Shown piece after piece: positions 35,028-45,552 of a stretch of DNA of 64,000 nucleotides. Position 1 is the first letter of the stretch. Every line of letters starts with the position of its first letter. Position numbers and translations under genes: made by a program. Origin of the DNA: Microbispora bryophytorum (GTDB lineage Bacteria > Actinomycetota > Actinomycetes > Streptosporangiales > Streptosporangiaceae); the NCBI RefSeq assembly GCF_006874465.1, contig NZ_VIRL01000027.1:1-64000 (forward strand), in the 5' to 3' direction. Below the pieces are notes generated by a model. That model saw nothing but the letters and a program-made list of their open reading frames with translations, made no database searches and was not told the origin of the DNA.

Positions 35028-35819
35028 ATGAGTGTGATGGTGCGGAACAATGTGCGAATCACCGGCCGGCCGGACGGCCGCCCGATGGTCTTCGCCCACG
35101 GGTTCGGGTGCGACCAGAACATGTGGCGGCTGGTCGCTCCCGCATTCGAGGACGACCACCGGGTCGTCCTGTTCGACTACGTGGGCTCCGGTGACTCCGA
35201 CCTGTCGGCCTACTCGCCCGAGCGTTACTCCTCTCTCCAGGGGTACGCGCAGGACATCCTGGATATCTGCGCCGAGCTCGACCTGACCGACGCGGTCTTC
35301 GTGGGCCATTCGGTGAGCGCGATGATCGGCGCGCTGGCGGCGACCAGGGAGCCGGCGCGCTTCGGTGCGCTGGTGATGGTCGGGCCCTCGCCCCGCTACA
35401 TCGACGACGAGGGCTACGTCGGCGGCTTCACCGCGGCCGACATCGAGGAACTGCTGGAGTCGCTCGACAGCAACTACCTCGGCTGGTCCGGCGCCATGGC
35501 CCCGGTGATCATGGGTAACCCGGAGCGCCCCGAGCTGGGGGCCGAGCTGACCAACAGCTTCTGCCGCACCGACCCGGACATCGCCAAGCGGTTCGCGACG
35601 GTGACGTTCATGTCGGACAACCGGGCCGACCTGTCGCGGGTGCCGGTGCGCTGCCTGATCCTGCAGTGCTCCGAGGACGTGATCGCCCCGGTCGAGGTCG
35701 GCACGTTCGTGCACAAGCACATCCCCGGCAGCGAGCTGGTGCTGATGCGGGCGACCGGGCACTGCCCCAACCTGAGCGCGCCCGAGGAGACCGTCTCCGC
35801 GATCAGGGCGTTCCTGTAG
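35028..35819 (+). CDS. rsbQ: RsbQ-like alpha/beta hydrolase
   Basis: A 263-aa alpha/beta hydrolase with the catalytic triad S95 (GHSVSA), D217 (CSEDVIAP) and H245 (ATGHCPN), within one or two positions of B. subtilis RsbQ numbering. RsbQ is needed by the PAS phosphatase RsbP to report energy stress to SigB, probably by making or delivering a small hydrophobic ligand to the PAS domain. The next gene encodes exactly such a PAS-SpoIIE phosphatase, starting right after the stop codon (TAG-GTG, no gap). D14/KAI2-type receptors share the fold, but the neighbour favours RsbQ. Confidence 0.85.
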   Translation: MSVMVRNNVRITGRPDGRPMVFAHGFGCDQNMWRLVAPAFEDDHRVVLFDYVGSGDSDLSAYSPERYSSLQGYAQDILDICAELDLTDAVFVGHSVSAMIGALAATREPARFGALVMVGPSPRYIDDEGYVGGFTAADIEELLESLDSNYLGWSGAMAPVIMGNPERPELGAELTNSFCRTDPDIAKRFATVTFMSDNRADLSRVPVRCLILQCSEDVIAPVEVGTFVHKHIPGSELVLMRATGHCPNLSAPEETVSAIRAFL

Positions 35820-36950
35820 GTGCGCGCCGTCGAGGACGACTTCGAGGAGCTCTACGAACACGCGCCCTGCGGATACCTGTCCACGCTGCCCGACGGGACG
35901 ATCGTCCGGGTCAACCGGACGCTGCTGGAGCTCACCGGGTACGACCCCGGTGAGCTGACCGGCGGCATGCGGATCCAGAACCTGCTGGCCGTCGGCGACC
36001 GCATCTTCTACGAGACCCACTTCGCCCCGCTGCTCGCGATGCAGTCGGTCGTCCGCGAGATCGCGGTCGACGTGCGCCGCGCCGACGGCACCCGGCTGCC
36101 GGTGCTGCTCAACGCGGTGATGCGGGACGACCCGGGGGTCATCCGCTTCTGCGTCTTCGCCGCGACGGACCGGCGGGAGTACGAGCGTGAGCTGCTGCGC
36201 GCCCGCCAGCACGCCGAGCGGTCGGAGGCGGAGGCGCGCGAGCTGGCCCGCACCCTGCAGCGCAGCTTCATCCCCCCGGCCCTGCCGGAGATCCCGGGGC
36301 TCCAGGTCGCCGGGGCATTCAGGCCCGCCGGGCGCGGCGACCAGGTGGGCGGCGACTTCTACGACATGTACGAGACCGTGGACGGCTGGGAGCTCGCCCT
36401 CGGCGACGTGTGCGGCAAGGGCGTGGAGGCCGCCGTCGTCACCAGTCTGGCCCGCTACACGCTGCGGGCCGCGGCGATCCGGGAGCCCAGCCCGTCGGCG
36501 GTGCTGTCCGCGCTCAACCGGACCCTGCTGAGCGAGCGGGCGGGCCGGTTCCTGACGGCCGTGTACGGCCAGCTCGCGCCCGCCGGTCATCACTTCCGGC
36601 TCACCGTCTGCCTGGCCGGTCACCCGCACCCGCTGCGGGCCCGCGGGGACGCGGTCGGCGAGATCGGGCGGCCGGGCAACGTCCTCGGGCTGCTGCCCAG
36701 GGTCAGGCTGACCGACGTCGACGTCGATCTCGCCCCCGGCGACGCGGTCCTCTTCTACACCGACGGCGTCGTCGAGGGACGCAGGGACGAGGAACTGTAC
36801 GGCGAGGAGCGGCTGCGGCGCCTGCTCGGCGCCTCCCGCGCCATGGGGGCGGCGGGGATCGCCGAGGCGGTCGTCAACGAGGCCGTCGCCTTCCAGTCCG
36901 GGCTGCCCCGCGACGACATCGCCGTCGTCGTGCTCAAGATCCCCGCCTGA
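35820..36950 (+). CDS. rsbP: RsbP-like PAS-SpoIIE (PP2C) phosphatase
   Basis: A 376-aa serine phosphatase. An N-terminal PAS domain (about 5-120; YEHAPCGYLSTLPDGTIVRVN) leads through a coiled-coil linker (ELLRARQHAERSEAEARELART, about 125-150) into a SpoIIE/PP2C domain (about 160-375). All metal-site motifs are present: GGDFYDM, LGDVCGKGVEAA and a C-terminal DDIAVVVL. It should dephosphorylate a STAS anti-anti-sigma factor. GTG start abutting rsbQ stop. The linker between sensor and phosphatase is as in other PAS-PP2C switches. Confidence 0.88.
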   Translation: MRAVEDDFEELYEHAPCGYLSTLPDGTIVRVNRTLLELTGYDPGELTGGMRIQNLLAVGDRIFYETHFAPLLAMQSVVREIAVDVRRADGTRLPVLLNAVMRDDPGVIRFCVFAATDRREYERELLRARQHAERSEAEARELARTLQRSFIPPALPEIPGLQVAGAFRPAGRGDQVGGDFYDMYETVDGWELALGDVCGKGVEAAVVTSLARYTLRAAAIREPSPSAVLSALNRTLLSERAGRFLTAVYGQLAPAGHHFRLTVCLAGHPHPLRARGDAVGEIGRPGNVLGLLPRVRLTDVDVDLAPGDAVLFYTDGVVEGRRDEELYGEERLRRLLGASRAMGAAGIAEAVVNEAVAFQSGLPRDDIAVVVLKIPA

Positions 36951-37077
36951 TCGCGCCGCACGCCGCGCCGTGCCGCCGACCGCCTGCACCACGGCCCGAC
37001 GACGGTGGCGCTCTCACCGGCGCATAGGGCGAGCCGAGCCATGAGCCGTCTTCGTCCCTGTGGTTCACTGATGGATC

Positions 37078-38139
37078 ATGCGAGGGACACGGGTCAGGGA
37101 CGCGCGGGCCGCGGCGGCCCGCTGGGTCGCCCGTGAGGCCGCGTCCGCCGCGAACTTCGCCGGGGCCTATCTCACCGGGTCGGCGGCCTGGGCCGATCCC
37201 GACGCGATGCTGCCGCCCACGTCGGACGTCGACGTCGCGGTCGTGGTCACCGATTCCGCCCCGCCGCCCAAGCTCGGCAAGGTCCCCTGGGAGGGAGTGC
37301 TCGTCGAGGTCACGTACGTGTCCTGGGACGGGCTCGCCTCGGCGGACGACGTGCTGGCCTCCTGCCACCTGGCCGGCGCCTTCCGCACCGACACGGTGAT
37401 CGCCGACCCCACCGGGCGGCTGGCCCGGCTCCAGGCCGCCGTCGCGGCGGGCTTCGCCGAACGGCGCTGGGCGCGCCTGCGGTGCGAGGACGCCGAGCGT
37501 CGTATCACCGGCGGGCTCGCGGCGCTCGATCCCCGCAGGCCGTTCCACGACCAGGTCACCGCCTGGCTGTTCCCGGCCGGCGTCACGACCCACGTGCTCC
37601 TCGCCGCAGGGCTGCGCAACCCCACCGTGCGGTTGCGCTACCCGGCCGTCCGCGAACTCCTGCGGGCATACCGCCGGATGGACGTCTACGAGGAGCTGCT
37701 CGGCCTGCTCGGCTGCGCGCACCTGACCCGCGAGCGGGTCACCGCCCACCTCGCCGCGATGACGAGGGCCTTCGACGCGGCGGCGGCCGCGGCCCGCACG
37801 CCGTTCCCCTTCTCCGCCGACGTCACCGAGGCGGCCCGGCCGGTGGCGGTGGACGGCGGCGCCGACCTCGTCGCGCGGGGACTGCACCGCGAGGCCGTCT
37901 TCTGGATCGCCGCGACGTACGCCCGGTGCCTGAAGATCCTCGCCGCGGACGCCCCGGGGGAGACGGGCCACCTCGCCGGGTTCGCGGATCTGGCGGCCGA
38001 CCTGGGCGCCGGGTCGCCGGACGACCTGCGGCGCAGGGCGAGCGAGGTGACCGCGTACCTGCCCCGCCTGCGCGCGGTCGCCGAGGAGATCATGGACGCG
38101 AACCCCGAGATCCGGGACGGGTCAGCTCCCGGTGGGTGA
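37078..38139 (+). CDS. Nucleotidyltransferase-fold protein
   Basis: A 353-aa protein with an N-terminal polymerase-beta-like nucleotidyltransferase domain: GAYLTGSAAW (GS motif, about 29-38) followed by TSDVDVAVVV (DxD metal ligands, about 48-57), as in kanamycin-nucleotidyltransferase-like proteins. The rest is helical and could be a four-helix substrate domain. Target unknown; it could modify a small molecule or a protein. The ribosome binding site is weak. The 3' end overlaps the convergent lipoprotein gene by 18 nt. Confidence 0.75.
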   Translation: MRGTRVRDARAAAARWVAREAASAANFAGAYLTGSAAWADPDAMLPPTSDVDVAVVVTDSAPPPKLGKVPWEGVLVEVTYVSWDGLASADDVLASCHLAGAFRTDTVIADPTGRLARLQAAVAAGFAERRWARLRCEDAERRITGGLAALDPRRPFHDQVTAWLFPAGVTTHVLLAAGLRNPTVRLRYPAVRELLRAYRRMDVYEELLGLLGCAHLTRERVTAHLAAMTRAFDAAAAAARTPFPFSADVTEAARPVAVDGGADLVARGLHREAVFWIAATYARCLKILAADAPGETGHLAGFADLAADLGAGSPDDLRRRASEVTAYLPRLRAVAEEIMDANPEIRDGSAPGG

Positions 38140-38724
38140 CGGGCTCGGCGAGACGGCCGGCGGTGAGCCGGGCGAAGCGGTCGGCGACGCGCTCGGCGAA
38201 GCGGTCGGCGATGGGCTCGGTGACGGGCTCGGTGACGGGCTCGGCCAGGGGGAGTAGGTGCTCCTCCACGTTCCGGGCGGCAGGACCGGGACGTCCACCC
38301 GGGTCGTTCCCGCGTTCTGGAACCGGAACGTCACGGGGATCGTGCCACCGCTGCGCAGCGGGCGGGTGAGGCCGGCGAGCAGCACCTGGGGGAGGGCCGT
38401 CCCGCCGACGTACTTCCCGCCGGGGATCTCCAGGCCGCCGGCGGGCAGGCGGGTCTCCCGGAACACGCCCCCGGTGTCCACCGACAGCAGGCGGTCGGTG
38501 CGGCCGCTCTCGTTGAGCAGCATCATGTACATTGGCATGTCGGTCCCCGCCGGGGCGGGCTGCTGCGAGCCGATGATGAAGGCGTTGCGGAGCAGCAGGC
38601 CGGGCAGGTTCACGTTCGCCCCCTCGTTCTGGGGCATCGTCTGGGTGTAGTAGTCCTGCTTGATGTCGCCGCAGGCGGTGACGGTCGCGGCCGCGATGCA
38701 TAGAGCCGCCAGGATGCTGCGCAT
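38122..38724 (-). CDS. Lipoprotein with Ser-Pro repeat tail
   Basis: A 200-aa exported lipoprotein: lipobox TVTAC at residues 14-18, so Cys18 would be acylated. The mature domain (about 25-155) has the look of a PCuAC/DUF461-like beta-sandwich (MYMMLLNESGRTDRLLSV, LRSGGTIPVTFRFQNAG). The C-terminal 40 residues are a low-complexity PSPSPS/TASPSAS tail encoded by 12-bp repeats at about 38150-38255. ATG 38724 starts the signal peptide; a longer frame upstream lacks one. A copper or periplasmic chaperone role is possible but unproven. Confidence 0.75.
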   Translation of the reverse strand: MRSILAALCIAAATVTACGDIKQDYYTQTMPQNEGANVNLPGLLLRNAFIIGSQQPAPAGTDMPMYMMLLNESGRTDRLLSVDTGGVFRETRLPAGGLEIPGGKYVGGTALPQVLLAGLTRPLRSGGTIPVTFRFQNAGTTRVDVPVLPPGTWRSTYSPWPSPSPSPSPSPSPTASPSASPTASPGSPPAVSPSPSPTGS

Positions 38725-38849
38725 GTCGACCTCGGCTCGCTCGGAGGGCCTCTTTCGGGCTCGGTACCCCCTCTGGCAGTCGCTTACGACCGGGAAATAA
38801 TGCGAGCCTTTGGGCAAGGGGGAATCACCGAGGAAAGCGGAGGAAACGC

Positions 38850-39836
38850 ATGCAGTCGATCTCCCCGGAGAAGGCCGGGTTCGCGCCGGACCTGCCTCTC
38901 CGGCTGGACGCCCTCGTACGGCGGGGCGGGGCGCCGGCCCTGCACGGCGTCGTGGTGGCCCGGCACGGCCACGTCGTCCTCGAGTGGTACGGCGGCGGCG
39001 AGGACTACGTGCTGAATACCCCGCTCGGCCACGTGGACTTCGGGCCGGACACGCTCCACGACCTGCGCTCGGTCACCAAGAGCCTGGTGGCGCTGCTGTA
39101 CGGCATGGCGCTGGAGTCCGGCGTGGTGCCGGACCCCGGCGCGCCGATCCTGTCGGTCTTCCCCGAGTACGCCGGCCTGGCGGCCGATCCCCGCCGGGCC
39201 GGGCTGACGATCGCCCACGCGCTGACGATGACGATGGGCCTGGAGTGGGACGAGAGCGCGCCCTACACCAGCCCGGCGAACAGCGAGATCGCGATGGAGC
39301 TGGCGCCGGACCGCTGCCGCTGGGTGCTGGAGCGCCCGTTCGTGGAGGAGCCGGGCGAGCGGTGGCGCTACAGCGGCGGCGCCGCGGCCCTCGTCGGCGC
39401 GATCGTGGAGAGGGGCACGGGCCTGCGCCTTCAGGAGTTCGCCCGCAGGGCGCTGTTCGAGCCGCTCGGCGCCGGAGCCTTCGAATGGTCGGCCGGCGCC
39501 GACGGGACCGCTCTGGCCGCCTCCGGCCTGCGCCTGACGCCGCGCGGCCTGGCCAGGATCGGGCAGGCGGTGCTGGACGGGGAGGTCGCCCCCGGCTGGA
39601 CAGGGGAGATGCTGCGCCCACGTGTGCCCGCCTGGGAGGACGTCTCCTACGGGTACATGTGGTACGCGGGCCGGGACGGGCGGGCGGCGGCCATGGGCAA
39701 CGGCGGCCAGCGGCTGTTCCTGCTGCCCGATCTCGGCCTCGTCGTGGCCGTCACGGGCGGCGACTACAACGGGCCGGACCAGGACACGGCGCCGAGGGCG
39801 GTCCTGGAGGATGTCGTCCTGCCCACCATGACGTGA
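38850..39836 (+). CDS. Serine hydrolase of the beta-lactamase/PBP family
   Basis: A 328-aa class C beta-lactamase-like hydrolase. SxxK is SVTK (about 72-75), the YxN-type motif is YSG (about 172) and the third motif region is NGGQ (about 285). No signal peptide, so it is probably a cytosolic esterase or peptidase and not a resistance enzyme. GGAGGAAA supports ATG 38850. Eleven nucleotides separate it from the monooxygenase gene, forming a two-gene operon. Confidence 0.88.
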   Translation: MQSISPEKAGFAPDLPLRLDALVRRGGAPALHGVVVARHGHVVLEWYGGGEDYVLNTPLGHVDFGPDTLHDLRSVTKSLVALLYGMALESGVVPDPGAPILSVFPEYAGLAADPRRAGLTIAHALTMTMGLEWDESAPYTSPANSEIAMELAPDRCRWVLERPFVEEPGERWRYSGGAAALVGAIVERGTGLRLQEFARRALFEPLGAGAFEWSAGADGTALAASGLRLTPRGLARIGQAVLDGEVAPGWTGEMLRPRVPAWEDVSYGYMWYAGRDGRAAAMGNGGQRLFLLPDLGLVVAVTGGDYNGPDQDTAPRAVLEDVVLPTMT

Positions 39837-39847
39837 GGAGAGGCCAG

Positions 39848-40180
39848 ATGATTTTCATCACCGCGAAGTTCCGGGTGCTGCCGCAGTACGCCGACCAGTG
39901 GCCGGAGATCACCCGTGAGTTCACCGAGGCGACCCGCTCGGAGCCGGGCTGCCTGTGGTTCGACTGGTCGCGCGGCCTCGACGACCCGGCCGAGTACGTC
40001 CTCGTCGAGGCGTTCCGGGACGACGAGGCCGGAGCGGCGCACGTCGGGTCGGACCACTTCCGGACGGCCCGTCGGACGCTGCCGCCCCACCTCGCCGAGA
40101 CCCCGAGAATCGTCAACGTCACGGTCCCGCAGGACGACTGGTCCCTCCTCGGCGAGATGGCCGTCCCCGCCGGAGACTGA
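39848..40180 (+). CDS. Quinol monooxygenase-like (ABM) protein
   Basis: A 110-aa antibiotic-biosynthesis-monooxygenase domain protein, a dimeric ferredoxin-like fold that oxidises quinols or related phenols without a bound cofactor. Typical features: N-terminal strand ITAKFRVLP, TRSEPGCLWFDW and a VEAFRDDEAGAAHVGSDHF segment with the conserved His pair. GAGGAG upstream. Cotranscribed with the serine hydrolase gene and followed by a strong terminator. Confidence 0.85.
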   Translation: MIFITAKFRVLPQYADQWPEITREFTEATRSEPGCLWFDWSRGLDDPAEYVLVEAFRDDEAGAAHVGSDHFRTARRTLPPHLAETPRIVNVTVPQDDWSLLGEMAVPAGD

Positions 40181-40209
40181 AACTCGCTCAGAATCGGCAG
40201 GCGTCCCGG

Positions 40210-40245
40210 CGATGCCCTCGGAAGTCTCGTCTTCCGAGGGCATCG
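40210..40245. terminator. Bidirectional hairpin terminator
   Basis: Perfect 15-bp stem (40210-40224 with 40231-40245) and a 6-nt loop between the convergent monooxygenase and P5C dehydrogenase genes. Confidence 0.85.
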
Positions 40246-40252
40246 GGGTCCG

Positions 40253-41925
<1,673 letters not shown>

Positions 41926-41929
<4 letters not shown>

Positions 41930-42837
41930 TTACCCCTCAGAGCGCGAAGGAAGAAGGCGACGTTGGCCGGGCGCTCGGCGAGGCGTCGCATGAAGTAGCC
42001 GTACCAGTCGTCGCCGTAGGGGACGTAGACCCGCACCCGCGACCCGGCCGCGGCCAGCGCCGCCTGCCTGTCGGCCCGGATGCCGTAGAGCATCTGGAAC
42101 TCGTAGTCGCCGGCGCCGCGTCCGGCGCTCACCGCGAGCGACTCGGCGATCGCGATCAGCCGGTCGTCGTGCGTGGCCACCATGGGATAGCCCGTGCCCG
42201 ACATGAGCGCCCGCAGGCACCGCACGTACGCGCGGTCGACCTCGGCCTTGCTCTGCCAGGCCACCGAGGCGGGCTCGGCGTAGGCGCCCTTGACCAGCCG
42301 CACCCGCGACCCTGCGAGGTCGCGGCAGTCGGCCTCGCTGCGGAACAGGTAGGCCTGGATCGCCACGCCCGTCTCCGGGAAGTCCTCCCGCAGCGCGCGC
42401 AGCACGCCGAGCGTCGCGTCGACGGTGGTGTGGTCCTCCATGTCCAGGGTGACCGTGGCGCCGCACTCCCGCGCCGCCGCGCAGATCTGCCGCGCGTTCT
42501 CCAGGGCCATGCCAGGGTCGAGGGCCTGGCCGACGGCCGACAGCTTGACCGACACCTCGGCCCGGTCGCCGAGGCCGAGCGGCCGCAGCTCCTCCAGCAG
42601 CGAGACGTACGCCTTGGCGGCGGCGACGGCGGTCCCGGGATCCCGGACCTCCTCGCCCAGATGATCGATGGTGACCGACAGCCCCGAGCCGGTCAGGCGG
42701 CGCGTCGCGGCGACGGCGTCCGCGGCGGACTCTCCGGCCACGAAGCGGTCGACGACCTTGCGCGTGAGCGGGAGCCCCGACACGGCCCGGCGGGCGAGCG
42801 GGCTGCGTGAGCCCGCGAGAAGCAGGGAACCGAGCAT
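41926..42837 (-). CDS. pruB: Proline dehydrogenase, monofunctional
   Basis: A 303-aa FAD enzyme oxidising proline to pyrroline-5-carboxylate at the membrane quinone pool. The beta/alpha barrel shows LSVTIDHLGEEV, VTLDMEDHT, RLVKGAYAEP (FAD contact), ATHDDRLI and FQMLYGIR, and the C-terminal YGDDWYGYFMRRLAERPAN that binds substrate carboxylate. It is the short monofunctional type. First gene of the operon, divergent from a PucR-type regulator that very likely controls it. Confidence 0.95.
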
Positions 42838-42888
42838 GGCTTCAGGCTAAATCCGCACGTCACAGAAGTTCCACGGACATCCGCCACA

Positions 42889-42906
42889 GCATTTTTCGAC
42901 AAATGC
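42889..42906. promoter_or_regulatory. Inverted repeat in the pruB-regulator intergenic region
   Basis: GCATTT-TTCGAC-AAATGC, perfect 6-bp arms, in the AT-richest patch between the divergent proline operon and its regulator. It ends 14 bp before ATG 42921 of the regulator gene. Good candidate for the regulator's binding site. Confidence 0.6.
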
Positions 42907-42920
42907 ACAAGAATGTCAGC

Positions 42921-43973
42921 ATGCAAGACATCGTCGATGAGATCTCCCGGCTGCTGGACGCCTCCGTGACGCTGGAGGACCGCTCGTTCAACCTGCTGGC
43001 GTACGGCGCGCAGAGCGGGGACATCGACCGCGTGCGGCAGGAGTCGATCCTGCGCAGGCACGCCTCCGACGAGGTGCGCGCCCACTTCGAGGCGTACGGC
43101 ATCGCGAACGCGACGGGCCCGGTGCGCATCCCCGGGCTGCCCGGCCTGCTCGGCCGCGTGTGCGTGCCGCTGCGGCATGGCGGGGTGACCTACGGCTACC
43201 TGTGGGCCCTCGAATCAGGGGCGCTCACCGACGAGCGCCTGGCCACCGTCGCGCCGCTGGTGAGTAGGGCCGCCGCGCTGCTGGCCACGCAGGCGCGCGG
43301 CCGGCACGCCCCGCTGCGCCAGTTCTTCTCGGCCGACCCCGCGGTCCGCGCCACCGCCCCGATGAACGTCGAGGGACCGGTGACGGCGGTGGCCGTGCGG
43401 ACGCCCGCGGAGGCGTCCGGACCGCCGCGCGCGCTGCCGCGCGGCGTGCTGGCCGACCCGGAGGTGACCGACACGGCGGTGAACGCGCCGCTGCTCGCGG
43501 TGCTGGCGCCCGCCGCGCAGGCCGCGCACGTCGCGCGCCTCCTGCACGGCCTGTACGGCCTGGCCGCCGGAGTCGGGGGCCCGCGCGACGATCCCGGGGA
43601 GGCGTGGCAGAGCTGGCAGGAGGCGCTGCTGGCACTGCGGGTGGCCGAGCACGTCGAGCGGCACGCCCCGGTCGCCGACTGGGGCGCGCTCGGCGTCTAC
43701 CGGCTGCTGGCCCGGCTGTCCCCGCGCGAGCTGGCCGACCTCGCCGCCGAGTCGGCCGCCCTCACGCCCAGGATCGCGGCGAGCGTGGAGGCCTACCTCG
43801 ATCACGCCGGGCAGGTCAAGGAGACGGCGGCGGCGCTGGGCGTGCACCGGCAGACGCTGTACTACCGCCTGGGTAAGGCGGGGCACCTCACGGGGCTCGA
43901 CCTCGCCGACGGGGAGGACCGCCTGCTGCTCCATCTGTCGCTGAAGGCGGCCCTGCTCGCAAGCCACGCGTGA
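42921..43973 (+). CDS. PucR-type (CdaR-like) regulator of proline use
   Basis: A 350-aa regulator. The N-terminal half (about 1-140) is a GAF-like/CdaR sensor region (VTLEDRSFNLLAYGAQSGDI), and the C-terminal end (about 285-345) is a PucR HTH: YLDHAGQVKETAAALGVHRQ and LYYRLGKAGHLTGLDL. This class activates proline dehydrogenase genes in several actinobacteria (PruR/PutR type). ATG 42921 is taken as start because the alternative ATG 42903 lies inside the inverted repeat; neither has a clear ribosome binding site. Divergent from pruB. Confidence 0.85.
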   Translation: MQDIVDEISRLLDASVTLEDRSFNLLAYGAQSGDIDRVRQESILRRHASDEVRAHFEAYGIANATGPVRIPGLPGLLGRVCVPLRHGGVTYGYLWALESGALTDERLATVAPLVSRAAALLATQARGRHAPLRQFFSADPAVRATAPMNVEGPVTAVAVRTPAEASGPPRALPRGVLADPEVTDTAVNAPLLAVLAPAAQAAHVARLLHGLYGLAAGVGGPRDDPGEAWQSWQEALLALRVAEHVERHAPVADWGALGVYRLLARLSPRELADLAAESAALTPRIAASVEAYLDHAGQVKETAAALGVHRQTLYYRLGKAGHLTGLDLADGEDRLLLHLSLKAALLASHA

Positions 43974-44049
43974 CGCTCACACCCGTCACGCGTCTCCGTC
44001 ATGCGTCTTCGTCCGGCGTCAACGTCCCGCGTCCGGGATCATCGGAGGG

Positions 44050-45489
44050 CTACCGCTGCGGAGCAAGGTAGACCCGCACCGAGTCGACATAGACCGTGCC
44101 GCCGGAGGCGTCGTTGCGCAGCACCAGGCCCATCCGGGACCGGGGGACGTAGGGGCCGGTGTAGTTCCACACCTGCCTGCCGTCCAGCCAGAACGTCACC
44201 CGGCCGGGGAGCCAGTCGACGGCGACCGTGTGCCACTGGGTGAGGTCGGTCCCCAGCTCGGCTCTGGCCAGTTCGCGGCCCTGCCGGACGGAGAGCTCCG
44301 CGCGCCGCCCGCCCGCGATGCCGGCCACGCCGATCGCCGCGTCCTCCGTCTGGGCGTTCTCCGTCCCCGCACCGTGCGTCCCCGCGCCGTGCGTCCGGCC
44401 GAACTGCGAGACGCCGTCCTGCGGCCCGGCGTATTCCGAGTCGTCGCGCCATGAATCGTCAGAGCGCGAATCGTCAGAGCGCGAATCGTCAGAGCGCGGG
44501 GCGTCGTACCGCGAGTCGCCATACCGTGAGGCGCCGTACCGCGATTCCCCGGGCCGGGAGCGTTCGTATCGGGAGTCGCCGGTTCGGGAGCTTCCGGTTC
44601 GGGAGCCGGCGCCCCGCCGCGCCTCTCCGTCCTGGGCGGCGCCCGACTGGGCGGACTGCAGCAGCGCGACGGGAAGCGCGCCCTGCTCGGCCCGCAGGCG
44701 GATCTCCCAGCGGCCGTACTGCTGGACCGGCGTTCCGGACAGGTCCGCGCCGGCACCCCCGGCCAGGCGCAGCGCCTGCCCGCCGAAGTCCTCGGCCAGG
44801 GCCGGGTCGCTCCAACCGGCGGCGGAGGCGCCGGCTGGCGGCAGCGGCGTGGCGGACGGGGGCAGCGGCGTGGCCGAGGGCGCACGCGGTGTGGGGGAGG
44901 GCGCACGCGGCGGCGGGGAGGACTGCCGCCCGGCCCCGTTCGCGCCTCCGGGGGTGGCCTGGGCGGGTGAGCGATCCGCCCGGGGCACGTCTTCCGGTTC
45001 GATGGCGTTCACCACGACCGGCCGGTCGGCGGTGCGCACGGGCTGCGCGAGCCGCATCGGCGGCTCGGTCTCGGTTCCGGTCGTGGGGGCGGGCGTCGCC
45101 CGCGGGCCGGACGAGAGGCCGGGAGACGGAAGGGGGGAGGGGCGCGGCGACGGGGCCGCGGCGATGTCGCCGATCTTCTCCGCGACCGTGGTGTCGCCAA
45201 TCGCGTCCGCGGCCTCCTCGCCCTTCCGGCCGGAGTCCTCGCCGGCGGATGCGCCGGCCAGTGCCGCGGCGGGTGCGGCGGCCGCGGTGGCGGTCTGCGT
45301 CGCGCTCAGCCCCGCCGCGTTCGCGTTGCCCGGCGGCGCGCCGGGAGAACCGGGGGAGGACGCCGACCCTTGTGCGGTGGACTCGTTCCCGGCGTTGAAC
45401 ACCTTCGTGGAGTCCCCGTTTGAACACGCCGTGGCGGCGGCGATGAGCATCGCCGCCGCCACCGCTAAACCAGGCCCATGACGTGACAT
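44050..45489 (-). CDS. Lipoprotein with concanavalin-like (GH16-like) domain
   Basis: A 479-aa lipoprotein: lipobox ATAC near residues 19-22, then a long Ala/Pro/Ser/Thr-rich spacer (about 25-230), then a jelly-roll domain (about 235-479) with GQALRLAGG, YGRWEIRLRAEQGALPVALL and WHTVAVDWLPGRVTFWLDGR typical of the GH16/LamG-like fold. The GH16 catalytic ExDxxE is absent, so it is probably a binding domain. The fold is interrupted by a charged SRYGDSRYD/RSDDS insert (about residues 297-352), part of it encoded by a 15-bp repeat. Downstream of a glycosyltransferase gene in the other order; cell-wall role inferred. Confidence 0.75.
   Translation of the reverse strand: MSRHGPGLAVAAAMLIAAATACSNGDSTKVFNAGNESTAQGSASSPGSPGAPPGNANAAGLSATQTATAAAAPAAALAGASAGEDSGRKGEEAADAIGDTTVAEKIGDIAAAPSPRPSPLPSPGLSSGPRATPAPTTGTETEPPMRLAQPVRTADRPVVVNAIEPEDVPRADRSPAQATPGGANGAGRQSSPPPRAPSPTPRAPSATPLPPSATPLPPAGASAAGWSDPALAEDFGGQALRLAGGAGADLSGTPVQQYGRWEIRLRAEQGALPVALLQSAQSGAAQDGEARRGAGSRTGSSRTGDSRYERSRPGESRYGASRYGDSRYDAPRSDDSRSDDSRSDDSWRDDSEYAGPQDGVSQFGRTHGAGTHGAGTENAQTEDAAIGVAGIAGGRRAELSVRQGRELARAELGTDLTQWHTVAVDWLPGRVTFWLDGRQVWNYTGPYVPRSRMGLVLRNDASGGTVYVDSVRVYLAPQR
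44453..44497. repeat. 15-bp perfect tandem repeat in lipoprotein gene
   Basis: Three identical GAATCGTCAGAGCGC units, coding for repeated RSDDS on the minus strand, followed by more diverged 12-15-bp relatives to about 44600. Frame-neutral unit length. Confidence 0.9.
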
Positions 45490-45552
45490 GAGCCGAGTTA
45501 ATCACAAGAATTCACTCAGTTAACGGCCTATATCCGGTAATATCGCTTGCCT

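Noticed and set aside
38150-38255. 12-bp repeats near the nucleotidyltransferase gene end as a possible regulatory array
   Set aside because: They are explained as coding sequence for the Ser-Pro tail of the convergent lipoprotein.
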